From assembly GCA_016929525.1 (NCBI GenBank), contig JAFGIP010000009.1, positions 31,886 through 95,885 on the forward strand: DNA of 64,000 nt. The letters are read 5' to 3'. The stretch comes from Bacteroidales bacterium. GTDB taxonomy: Bacteria; Bacteroidota; Bacteroidia; Bacteroidales; UBA10428. A program made the translations under genes and the position numbers. Positions 56,200 to 64,000 of the stretch are shown piece after piece (position 1 is the first letter of the stretch; each line of letters opens with the position of its first letter). The notes below the pieces were generated by a model. That model saw only the letters and a list, made by a program, of their open reading frames with translations. It ran no database searches and was not told the DNA's origin.

Positions 56200-57450
56200 T
56201 CATTTTCTGTTTCTTTGGGGTGACCTGTTTCCATTGAATTTCTTTGATGGTTTTTTTTGATATTTCTTTCCCCGGTAACGAGATCTTTTAAACTTTGCTT
56301 TTGGGTTCCATAACGGTCCTTCGCCTAATCCTTCAGGCAATTGTAATTTCATCACATTGCTCTCAATAAGTTCTTCTATACGGTGAAAACTGAACATATC
56401 GTCTTCATTAATAATAGTAAGGGCAACACCGGTTTGATCTGCCCGTGCTGTGCGACCTACCCTGTGAACATAATCGGCCGCTTCTTTTGGTACATCAAAA
56501 TTTATGATCAGATTAATATCCTTAATATCAATACCACGGCTCAACACATCGGTAGCAACCAGGATGCGCGTCTGTCTGGATTTAAATCTTTGCAGCACCT
56601 CTTCCCTTTCCTTTTGTGTGAGGTCAGACGAAATACCTTCAACACCACCCTTCAGTTTTTTAAGTGAACGTACAATATCAAATACTTTTTTCTTTGTTGA
56701 ACTGAAAATAAGAATGCTGGCATACTCAGGTTTATCTCTTATAAGGGATTCTATAAGCGGTATCTTCTGATTGTCATGTGCCAGGTATGCAGCCTGCAAT
56801 ATACCGTCAGCGGGTTTGGCAATAGCAGTGCTTACCTCTACCGGTTCGGTAAGTATCTTGCCGGCAAGGGCTCTTATTCTTGGAGCCATGGTTGCACTAA
56901 ACATCAGGGTTTGTCTCTCTTTTGGTATATTTGATATAATACTCATGATATCATCGTGAAATCCGATATCAAGCATCCGATCTGCTTCATCAAGAATAAG
57001 GTGTTCAACAGCACTGAAATCGACATAACCCATTTTGATATGTGAAAGTAATTTTCCCGGTGTTGCTACAACAATATCGGCACCTTTGGTAAGCACCTGC
57101 TTTTCCTGGTCCCAGTTGCTTCCATCACCACCGCCATATATAGCTATCGAACTCACCGGAACAAAATAAGCAAATCCCTGTATCTGTTGATATATTTGAA
57201 TTGCAAGTTCCCTCGTAGGAACAATCACCAATGTATTAATCCCTTTCCTTTCCTCATCTTTAAGCTTATTCAACACAGGTAAAAGAAATGCAGCAGATTT
57301 ACCTGTACCTGTCTGTGCGCAGGCTATAAGGTCGTTACCGGCCAAAATTTCAGGGATTGTACTTATCTGTATCGGGGTTGCCTTCTCAAATCCCATGTAT
57401 GATATCGCTTCCATTAAGCGATCGTCAAGGCCAAATTCTTCAAAAAGCAT
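56200..57450 (-). CDS. DEAD-box RNA helicase (RhlE-like)
   Basis: The 416-aa ATP-dependent RNA helicase carries the Q motif (FEKATPIQISTIP), Walker A AQTGTGKS, PTRELA, DEADRMLDIGFH, SAT, then domain 2 with ATDVLSRGIDI and HRVGRTARADQTG. A short basic C-terminal tail (KRSRYRGKKYQKKPSKKFNGNR) is typical of RhlE-type enzymes that act in ribosome assembly or RNA turnover. The palindrome GCCAATTGGC at 57466-57475 lies in its upstream region, about 16 bases before the start, and may be regulatory. Confidence 0.95.
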   Translation of the reverse strand: MLFEEFGLDDRLMEAISYMGFEKATPIQISTIPEILAGNDLIACAQTGTGKSAAFLLPVLNKLKDEERKGINTLVIVPTRELAIQIYQQIQGFAYFVPVSSIAIYGGGDGSNWDQEKQVLTKGADIVVATPGKLLSHIKMGYVDFSAVEHLILDEADRMLDIGFHDDIMSIISNIPKERQTLMFSATMAPRIRALAGKILTEPVEVSTAIAKPADGILQAAYLAHDNQKIPLIESLIRDKPEYASILIFSSTKKKVFDIVRSLKKLKGGVEGISSDLTQKEREEVLQRFKSRQTRILVATDVLSRGIDIKDINLIINFDVPKEAADYVHRVGRTARADQTGVALTIINEDDMFSFHRIEELIESNVMKLQLPEGLGEGPLWNPKAKFKRSRYRGKKYQKKPSKKFNGNRSPQRNRK

Positions 57451-57548
57451 ATAAAGTTATAAATTGCCAATTGGCGAATGTAAGGAATATATCGACGTGA
57501 AAAAAAACGATTTACTGCTTAATACACATTTTGGTGATTATAGTATGA

Positions 57549-57671
57549 CTACAATCTGATATTCTGATAAAATATAGCCCCTGTAATATCGGCCTGGGCA
57601 TATATATTTTTAAAGATCACTCCTGCGAAACATACAGCCACTGCAAGAAAATAATTTATTTTAATTTTCAT
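57549..57671 (-). CDS. Possible 40-aa secreted peptide or signal-peptide remnant
   Basis: This ORF is too short for the track. The translation starts MKIKINYFLAVAVCFAGVIF and reads KNIYAQADIT at the expected signal-peptidase site, leaving a mature part of ~15 residues (ADITGAIFYQNIRL) before TAG. The signal peptide is very good by composition. It may be a tiny secreted peptide or the 5' remnant of a gene whose rest was lost. No promoter is identified. Confidence 0.4.
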   Translation of the reverse strand: MKIKINYFLAVAVCFAGVIFKNIYAQADITGAIFYQNIRL

Positions 57672-58106
57672 GGTCTGATATTTAATGATAATTCTAAATT
57701 AATGAAAAGATGCAGACAGATACTATTGGCCAGTATAAACCAGCAGTTTGTTGCTTATTTTCCTGTCATACCTTATTACTAAAAGCTTTATTAACTATAC
57801 TATTTATTTCTGAATTTGTAAGTAAGGGAATATCACATGTATAAAAAACGATAATTGAACTGCAGATCATAATTTACCGGTTATATCTCATATAACAAAT
57901 ATTGAAATTTTATTCAGGAGTTTTGATTAGATAAGTATTTTTTGTTACTTGCTAATCCAATTACTATCAGTTAACCCTGTTTAAATGATAAAAGATAACA
58001 ATTTGTTAGCTGTAAATGATTTTCAATACGGAACAATCGTTTATCAAACTTTCTATATAATTCATTATAAACATTAAATATTTACTTAACCTAACAATCT
58101 AAATCT
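57672..58106. other. Intergenic region with no recognisable feature
   Basis: About 435 AT-rich bases separate the small ORF from the gene at 58107. I find no ORF of note, tRNA, clear terminator or TAnnTTTG promoter pair, although the start of the gene at 58107 must be served from here. Confidence 0.5.
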
Positions 58107-58568
58107 ATGAAAAATCTATTCCTCCTTTCATTCATTATGTTCACAACCAGCGTTTTTGGACAAACCAAAGAAATTGAACCTACCAGCATTGTAAAACCCG
58201 AAATGGAAAATGAAGTTATTGATGATTCCGTTTTTGTCGGCCTAGAAGCATTCAATGATGAATCAGATGCAGTTATTTACATTTACAGAACAAGTTCAAT
58301 GGCCGGAGCTGCTGCCAAATGGGGTGTAATGGTAGATGATGTTCTCATGGCAAACTTAAAACAAAAAGAATATATTGCAGTACACGTAAATGCAAACGAC
58401 GAATTTCATTATTTCTCATCCCCTCATGGTATATTTAAATTTGTCAATTTTAAACCAAACAGGTACTACTACATTAAGCTCAAAGGATTTACCATGTTCA
58501 CCGGGTATTTTAACGCAGAGACATTAAGTGAATTTGAAATGTGTAAACCTACCAAACCATTACGGTAA
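58107..58568 (+). CDS. Secreted DUF2846-like protein
   Basis: The 153-aa product has a signal peptide (TTSVFGQ) and a ~100-residue domain beginning DAVIYIYRTSSMAGAAAKWGVMVDDVLMANL and containing YIAVHVNANDEFHYFSS and NRYYYIKLKG. This resembles DUF2846, a small beta-rich domain seen in periplasmic or lipoprotein-like proteins. No catalytic motif is present. It is a single gene, followed by a strong hairpin at 58642-58670. Confidence 0.7.
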   Translation: MKNLFLLSFIMFTTSVFGQTKEIEPTSIVKPEMENEVIDDSVFVGLEAFNDESDAVIYIYRTSSMAGAAAKWGVMVDDVLMANLKQKEYIAVHVNANDEFHYFSSPHGIFKFVNFKPNRYYYIKLKGFTMFTGYFNAETLSEFEMCKPTKPLR

Positions 58569-58641
58569 TAGAATTCTGTTTTTATCAGATTAAATTCAAA
58601 TATGAATTTTAAATCATCAATCTTATTCACAGAATAAAATT

Positions 58642-58670
58642 ATAATGCCTGGCTTACTGCCGGGCATTAT
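58642..58670 (+). terminator. Strong hairpin, probable terminator
   Basis: ATAATGCCTGGC pairs with GCCGGGCATTAT (12 pairs, one G-U) around a 5-base loop TTACT. It follows the gene at 58107-58568 by ~75 bases. The following T-tract is weak, so it could instead be an RNA-stabilising hairpin or a repetitive palindromic element. Confidence 0.55.
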
Positions 58671-58804
58671 GAATCTGTATTTAAAGTATAAAACAACACA
58701 CAGTGCCTTAATACAATAACTATAATGGCATTTTAATTTAATTGAGTCGATAGTTATTCAATTAATGAGTTTAGACAATAAAACAAACAATTAAACTTAT
58801 TTCA

Positions 58805-59416
58805 ATGAACACTTCAGAATTTAAATCTTACAAAGAATTTCATACTAAAATCCGGAATACTGTAATCCGTTTGTTCCTGCTGCTTTCAGTTGCAATTTTA
58901 TTTAGCAGTTGTGAAAAAAAAGATGAGGAAGAACGTAATAATAGTTCAGAACACGCACTTATTTCTATAACTGAAGGTGGGGAACTGGACTGGCACGTTC
59001 AGTTTTCGCAGGATATTTCTGAAATACAAATCGGAGTTTTGTACGAACTCACTTTCGATGCCCATGCCAGTAAAAATGTAAGAATTTATTGCGACCTGAA
59101 CCAGGCGGGAGGAGATTACAAAGGAATACTTCACTATTCCGGTATTGCACCTTTTTTTGAAATATCCACAACAGAAAATACCTTTTCAGTTTCAACTGTA
59201 AGTACTATTAATGATGACGGGGACGGTCATTCTGCAATACAGTTCAATTTAGGAGCGCTCGGGCCATATGATATTTATTTCGATAATATATCCGTAAAAG
59301 CCGATGGTGTGGAGCAAATAATTAACGGAGATTTCACCTCACCAATAACAACCGGGTGGAATGAATTATTTCTTGACGGCACTGCTGAAGCAACACTTTC
59401 AATTGTCACACCTTAA
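58805..59416 (+). CDS. Lipoprotein with CBM4_9-like carbohydrate-binding domain
   Basis: This 203-aa protein has an N-terminal region of ~20 polar residues, then a lipoprotein signal (LLLSVAILFSSC, Cys ~38) followed by an acidic spacer (EKKDEEERNNSS). The remaining ~150 residues form a jelly-roll like carbohydrate-binding modules: EIQIGVLYELTFDAHASKN, QFNLGALGPYDIYFDNISVKADG and a trailing NGDFTSPITTGWNE. No catalytic part exists. A preceding Asp residue is absent at the +2 position (Glu), so surface exposure is plausible but unproven. Confidence 0.7.
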   Translation: MNTSEFKSYKEFHTKIRNTVIRLFLLLSVAILFSSCEKKDEEERNNSSEHALISITEGGELDWHVQFSQDISEIQIGVLYELTFDAHASKNVRIYCDLNQAGGDYKGILHYSGIAPFFEISTTENTFSVSTVSTINDDGDGHSAIQFNLGALGPYDIYFDNISVKADGVEQIINGDFTSPITTGWNELFLDGTAEATLSIVTP

Positions 59417-59462
59417 TTTGTTACTAATAGCTCGAATATAAATCCATACAAATGCCCACACT

Positions 59463-61820
59463 ATGAAAAAACTATTAATTATTTATTTGCTTTTATTGCA
59501 CTATTTTATATCATTCGGTCAGCAGGAATTCACCAGTCCAGACGGTAAAAAGAATGTTGAGCTCAGGAATATATCAGGAGACCGATCGGTTGTATCAGTT
59601 AATTCTGTTCCTCACAGGTCATATCAAACAATAGTCGGTCAAAAGATTTACTTTTTTACGGATAGTAATAATGTAATGTATATTGCAAAATGTTACGACG
59701 GGGATTTTTGTGTTGTGACTGATGGCATTGAGGGCCCCCATTATAAAAGAATACCTGGTAATACAATAACCTTTAGTCCCGATAACAATCATTATGCATA
59801 TAAAGCTGTTGTCGATGAAAAGAAATCAAAGAAATTCTATGTCATAGATGGTAAAGAACAACCCAGTTACCACAATTTACTTTCTTCCGATATAACATTC
59901 AGCCCGGACAGCAAACATTGGGCTTATGGTGCATCTGATGATGACAGATGGTTTTATATTATTGACGGAGTAAAAGAACCGGATTATGACGGATTACTGA
60001 GTGAAGGATTTGTATTTAGCCCTGATAACAAACGTCTTGCTTATGGTGCGAAGGCTAATGACAGATGGTTTTATATTATTGATGGAGTAAAAGAACCGGA
60101 ATATGACGATTTAATGAGTAATCTGACATTTAGCCCGGACAGCAAACGGGTGGCATATGCCGCATCCTCTGACAATGAATGGTTTTTTGTTATTGATGGA
60201 ATTAAGCAACCTCATTATAATAAGATAGCTGAAAATGGTATAACATTTAGCCCTGATAGTAAACATTGGGCATATGCAGTAGTACAATTTAGTAGTTGCT
60301 TTTACATTCTGGACGGAGTTGAACAAAATCCTTATCCAATAATATATTCTTTCGAATTTAGCCCCGACAGCAAACACTGGAGATTTATGGCGCAAAGGTC
60401 ATCCAAATTTATTTATGTTGTCGATGGAAAAGAAACTACCGATAGTTATAATATTCTTTTCAGTGAAAAGAAATCAAACCTTTACTCAAATTCTGGCGAA
60501 AAGCAGGTAATTAATAACTATTCCAAAATCAATTTTGATGTAATCAATAATACCTGGACTTTCGATCCGATTAGAATTTGGTTGAATGATTCTTTAATAT
60601 TCAGGGAAGAAGTAGCTCTATATAGTTATCCTTCAATTAATTTATTAAAAGACGGAAACTTAAAATTAACAGCACAGCTGGGAGACCTCGGAAAAACGAA
60701 AGTAATATATAACCTGAATGCCGATTACAGGAAAGAATATAAGCTCGAGGTAAGATTTACAAATAAGAACAGGATTGGAACAATAAATAAATTAAATGAA
60801 TCAACATTAACAGAAAATCTGATCATTATACCTGCTACAAGCAATAAGGAAGATGAATTATCATTATTAGAGAATCATTCTGAAAACAACCTTGCAATAG
60901 CGACGGTTTCTACAACTGCAGGGGATATAGCATTACCGGCGCAAAGTAATGAAAGTAACTTGGCAAATAATGCAAGTTCCACCGTTACGGAAGAATTGAC
61001 TTTACCGGCATATGATTATGAACGTAATCTGCAATCTAAGTCAGATTCCATCCCTTTAGAAGATTTAACCATTAGTTCTATATCAAATGAAGAGGGTGCT
61101 GTTATAATTGATGAGTCAAAACAAACCGGGAGCTATGATGCAGGGCACAAAGATTTAATACTGAGAAAGAATGGTGAACAGGTATTTTGTAAAATCACTA
61201 AAGTAGATAGTACTAATATCTATTTCAAAATAATTACAAATAACAGGGAATTATCCACTAGTCTGAGCAAAGACCTTGTTGCAGAATATAAAACTAATGT
61301 TATTGCGAAAAAAGAAAAGACACAAAAGGAAGAAATCAATCTTAATTATAAAGGGAACCTGTTTTGTATTGGTTTTGATCCGTTAAATATTTTTCTGAAC
61401 GGACCAACCATTACTGGTGAGTTAACCCTGCAAAAGAAAGGCTCTGAGTTTGGCGTTGGAATCCTTTCAGGTTATCGTTTTGTCAGCATGGGTTGGGCTG
61501 CAAAAGAATTATTATGGGACGATCTGAAATCCTCATCACATACCATCCCTATAGCTTGCAGAATATATTATAACGCATGGGAGAAACTGGATGGTGCTTT
61601 TGTGGGACCTTACATGGAATTTGGTAAACTAATGTATCCTGATAGAGAAAATGAATTTATAAAAGCTTATGGGATTGAATGGGGTTATAAGAATATCTGG
61701 GATAACAAATTTACATTTGAATTATCAGTAATACAGGGCATACTTAAATATGGAACACCAGGCAATTGGCTGCAAATGTATTACCCTGCAGTATCATGTA
61801 AATTTGGGATTACTTTATGA
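59463..61820 (+). CDS. Secreted beta-propeller-like protein with C-terminal barrel, paralogue A
   Basis: A signal peptide (YFISFGQ) is followed by ~380 residues of repeats of ~45 aa built around TFSPDSKHWAYGA and WFYIIDGVKEPxYD, resembling WD40/TolB-like propeller blades. A middle spacer with short repeated pieces (ENNLAIATVS, ESNLANNASS, EELTLPA) follows. Then comes a domain DLILRKNGEQVFCKITKVDSTNIYF and a C-terminal ~150-residue outer-membrane-barrel-like segment ending KFGITL. The first ~100 bases are nearly identical to the start of the gene at 61990, showing duplication. Function is unknown. Confidence 0.75.
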   Translation: MKKLLIIYLLLLHYFISFGQQEFTSPDGKKNVELRNISGDRSVVSVNSVPHRSYQTIVGQKIYFFTDSNNVMYIAKCYDGDFCVVTDGIEGPHYKRIPGNTITFSPDNNHYAYKAVVDEKKSKKFYVIDGKEQPSYHNLLSSDITFSPDSKHWAYGASDDDRWFYIIDGVKEPDYDGLLSEGFVFSPDNKRLAYGAKANDRWFYIIDGVKEPEYDDLMSNLTFSPDSKRVAYAASSDNEWFFVIDGIKQPHYNKIAENGITFSPDSKHWAYAVVQFSSCFYILDGVEQNPYPIIYSFEFSPDSKHWRFMAQRSSKFIYVVDGKETTDSYNILFSEKKSNLYSNSGEKQVINNYSKINFDVINNTWTFDPIRIWLNDSLIFREEVALYSYPSINLLKDGNLKLTAQLGDLGKTKVIYNLNADYRKEYKLEVRFTNKNRIGTINKLNESTLTENLIIIPATSNKEDELSLLENHSENNLAIATVSTTAGDIALPAQSNESNLANNASSTVTEELTLPAYDYERNLQSKSDSIPLEDLTISSISNEEGAVIIDESKQTGSYDAGHKDLILRKNGEQVFCKITKVDSTNIYFKIITNNRELSTSLSKDLVAEYKTNVIAKKEKTQKEEINLNYKGNLFCIGFDPLNIFLNGPTITGELTLQKKGSEFGVGILSGYRFVSMGWAAKELLWDDLKSSSHTIPIACRIYYNAWEKLDGAFVGPYMEFGKLMYPDRENEFIKAYGIEWGYKNIWDNKFTFELSVIQGILKYGTPGNWLQMYYPAVSCKFGITL

Positions 61821-61989
61821 TTCCAGGGTATTCATAGAGATGTCAGTCTCTTAGTCAATATTATAATAACTAATTATACAGTGATTATGAAAAAGATTTG
61901 TTTTGTCAGAACCAACACATTAGGTATACGACAACTATATAATTTGTGAATACCAATCTAATTTAAATCTATACTAAATACCTCTCGCT

Positions 61990-63699
61990 ATGAAAAAAGT
62001 ATTAATTTTTAATTTGCTTTTACTGCAATGTTTTATATCATTCGGTCAGCAGGAATTCACAAGTCCCGATGGTAAAAAGAAGGTTAAAATTGAAAAAATA
62101 ACGGGAGACAGATACCGGGTATCTGTAAATTCAACTCCTCACAGATCTTATCAAAATATAGTTAATCAAAAAATATATTTTTTTACCGATAGTAACAGAG
62201 TAGCCTATATTGCAAAATGCCATGATGGTAAATTTTGCGTGGTGACTGACGGGGTTGAACAACCCCACTATAAAGAAATTACAGGCAATTCAATAATCAT
62301 TAGTCCCGATCGTAATCACTATGCATATATGGCACTTACAGACAGGGGATTAACAACAACGGAAATATGTTATGTGATTGACGGGAAAGAGCAACCACGT
62401 TATGATAATCTAAGTGCTTCAGGTATTGTCTTCAGTCCTGATAGCAAACATTGGGCTTATGGCGCAACAAATAATGACAAATGGTTCTATGTAATTGACG
62501 GAGTAAAAGGACCGGATTATGATGCTATCCTTAATTATGACTTTAGCCCGGACAGTAAACACTGGGTATATGGCGCTTCAGTCAATGACAAATGGTTTTA
62601 TACTTTTGATGGAATAAAACAACCCGTGTATGATGGAATAATGCAAATTGGCATTACTTTCAGTCCGGATAGCAGGCATTGGGCATATGGTGCAAAAAAT
62701 AATGATAAATGGTTCTATATCATTGATGGGGTAAAAGAACCTGAATATGACGGATTGATTAGTACAGGCATTGTTTATAGTCCGGATAGCAAACGCTGGG
62801 CTTATGCAGTATTAGAAGAAGATGAATGGTTTTATGTAATTGACGGGGAAGAACAGCCACATTATAAACAAATTACAGCAGAAGGTATAGTCTTTAGTTC
62901 AGATGGTAATCACTGGGCCTACGGTGCAGAAGTTGATGACGAATGGGTCTGTGTTCTGGACGGAAAAGAACCACCGCATCAGGGTTCTAATCTGTGCAGT
63001 TCATATAATTTACCATATTCATCTCCTTCAATAGAAATTAGCTATCTTGATATTGGATTTGTACGATATAATTCTATGTCAGGAAGTGATTTTGAGGGAG
63101 ATGATAACTTTAATTATACAGAAGATAACGGTGTGGTGATATTGCCGAAACTGGAAGATCAATATGGATTTAATATTGCTTATGGAGTCCAGTCAGTAAG
63201 TAGAAAATTTAGTACCGGAGGTGAATTCAGTTATACACATCTTTTCCCAAAAGCCACATGGAGTGATATAGATGTGAAAATTAAATATTATTACTTCATC
63301 GATTTTAATTTGAAATTTTCTTATTTGCCTATAAAAAGTTTGTCTCTTGATCTGTTACTGGGGCTTAACTTAATGACAAGAATGAAAATAGAAGATGGCT
63401 CTTTTACGTACAATGATAACGGTGATATAACAGATATGGGTGATGTGAAACTCAAAGGCGGAATTTTTAAAGGATTTCCTTACAATGCACTTTGCGGACT
63501 TGGGATTTCCTGTAAGGTAGCCCCTAAACTGGTAATCTCGGCAAATGCAAATGCCAGGTATATTGTATTTAAACGTGCCAGTGGTGTAATGGGGAAAAAT
63601 AAGGAATTAACCAGCTCTTTGTTTGAAGGAGGATTACTTGCTTGGGCCCATAATCCTTCCAACAATTTTCAAATTGCAGTCAGATTCTTATTAGATTAA
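61990..63699 (+). CDS. Secreted beta-propeller-like protein with different C-terminal barrel, paralogue B
   Basis: The 569-aa product shares the signal peptide and the same FSPDSKHWAYGA / WFYVIDGVK repeats as the upstream gene (about residues 20-335, roughly seven units). It diverges afterwards: residues ~350-569 form an unrelated barrel-like domain (PSIEISYLDIGFVRYNSMSG, FSTGGEFSYTHLFPKATW, SLDLLLGLNLMTRMK) ending in NNFQIAVRFLLD. The two genes lie head to tail 170 bases apart. This indicates a tandem duplication in which the propeller was kept and the C-terminal membrane part differs. Confidence 0.75.
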   Translation: MKKVLIFNLLLLQCFISFGQQEFTSPDGKKKVKIEKITGDRYRVSVNSTPHRSYQNIVNQKIYFFTDSNRVAYIAKCHDGKFCVVTDGVEQPHYKEITGNSIIISPDRNHYAYMALTDRGLTTTEICYVIDGKEQPRYDNLSASGIVFSPDSKHWAYGATNNDKWFYVIDGVKGPDYDAILNYDFSPDSKHWVYGASVNDKWFYTFDGIKQPVYDGIMQIGITFSPDSRHWAYGAKNNDKWFYIIDGVKEPEYDGLISTGIVYSPDSKRWAYAVLEEDEWFYVIDGEEQPHYKQITAEGIVFSSDGNHWAYGAEVDDEWVCVLDGKEPPHQGSNLCSSYNLPYSSPSIEISYLDIGFVRYNSMSGSDFEGDDNFNYTEDNGVVILPKLEDQYGFNIAYGVQSVSRKFSTGGEFSYTHLFPKATWSDIDVKIKYYYFIDFNLKFSYLPIKSLSLDLLLGLNLMTRMKIEDGSFTYNDNGDITDMGDVKLKGGIFKGFPYNALCGLGISCKVAPKLVISANANARYIVFKRASGVMGKNKELTSSLFEGGLLAWAHNPSNNFQIAVRFLLD

Positions 63700-63811
63700 A
63701 TAATGAAATACTTACAAGTATTCTAAAAGAGAAATAAATACCCTGACCTGGAAATATAATTTAAACGAACTAAAAGAGGTTGTCTTCTAAAAGTCAAAGA
63801 AAAGTAATATT

Positions 63812-63903
63812 GTCACAAAGACTCTAAATCTCCAAAATACACAAAGAACTTATTTTCAATGTATTAAATTTGTGAATATTTAGTGAATTTGAGTTTTCGT
63901 GGC
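63812..63903. repeat. Imperfect long inverted repeat
   Basis: The left arm, around GTCACAAAGACTCTAAATCT at 63812, and the reverse complement of the right arm (63864-63903, around GCCACGAAAACTCAAATTCA) match over ~35 bases with several mismatches, separated by a short spacer. This resembles a degenerate palindromic intergenic repeat. Confidence 0.55.
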
Positions 63904-63936
63904 TAATAATGGACTTTTGAGTTCGTATGTTTGAAA

Positions 63937-63990
63937 ATGAGCTTCGAAAAAAGTAAGTAAATTACTTATGCACCAATTCTCGAAGCTCAT
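63937..63990. repeat. Nested inverted repeats at the right edge
   Basis: ATGAGCTTCGA (63937-63947) and TCGAAGCTCAT (63980-63990) form a perfect 11-bp inverted repeat. Between them lies a second palindrome, TAAGTAAATTACTTA (63954-63968). Such nested repeats occur at element ends or as operators; which applies cannot be decided because the window stops here. Confidence 0.6.
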
Positions 63991-64000
63991 GAAAAAAAAG
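63968..64000 (+). CDS. Possible gene start running off the right edge
   Basis: An ATG at 63968 opens a frame MHQFSKLMKKK that continues to the end of the window. The inverted repeat directly in front of and across it could belong to a mobile element whose transposase begins here. Only 11 codons are visible, so this is speculative. Confidence 0.3.
   Translation, partial: MHQFSKLMKKK

Overview
The window is a low-GC, gene-dense stretch of a chromosome from a Bacteroidota bacterium, most likely in the Bacteroidales/Marinilabiliales range. This rests on the TTG/TTTG-N18-19-TAnnTTTG promoters upstream of tRNA-Lys and argS, a secreted protease with a type IX secretion sorting tail, a complete MoxR/DUF58/BatA-E operon, many TPR and outer-membrane barrel proteins, and family types typical of the phylum (DUF6588, DUF6913, DUF368, DUF4918-type glycosylase). 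No database search was possible, so family names are recognised by eye.

Layout. 1-3.1 kb: end of a butyrate kinase gene, a short-chain dehydrogenase, two envelope proteins and tRNA-Lys. 3.2-16.1 kb: a signalling island. It has a 72-aa protein, a free-methionine sulfoxide reductase, a Crp/Fnr regulator with a downstream response regulator, two more single-domain receivers, a 561-aa coiled-coil protein with a CheZ-like DxxxQ motif, CheY, CheW, CheR, a histidine-kinase-like protein lacking its phospho-acceptor His, a broken cheD, a cheB with a large in-frame internal deletion, a membrane GAF/PAS sensor and a hybrid kinase with a degenerate ATP site. 16.2-19.1 kb: acylphosphatase, CstA-type transporter, universal stress protein. 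19.1-27.8 kb: a nine-gene minus-strand moxR-DUF58-bat operon. 27.9-42.8 kb: mostly housekeeping genes (truA, aroE, DUF368, phosphosulfolactate synthase, folD, ffh, argS, a glycosyltransferase) and a large lipoprotein resembling GH84/GH20. 42.9-52.3 kb: envelope proteins, including a 1091-aa TPR-array protein, a T9SS trypsin-like protease and a barrel protein. 52.5-57.5 kb: ligA, DUF6913, dapA and a DEAD-box helicase. 57.5-64 kb: secreted or lipoprotein genes, two tandem paralogous beta-propeller proteins, and inverted repeats with a possible gene start at the right edge.

Most notable is the 3.2-16.1 kb island. It contains CheY, CheW and CheR but no CheA and no classical chemoreceptor. Its adaptation genes cheB and cheD are visibly decayed. 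Two kinase-like proteins carry complementary defects: one keeps the ATP-binding boxes but has Asn in place of the H-box His, and the other keeps the His but has lost key N- and G1-box residues. Three similar ATGAn-N4-ATCAT palindromes lie upstream of the 72-aa gene, between the Crp/Fnr gene and a receiver gene, and upstream of the 561-aa gene. This suggests that the Crp/Fnr protein encoded here controls the island and itself. The idea of a split, CheA-independent kinase pair under a local Crp/Fnr regulator is inference from motifs and needs experimental support.
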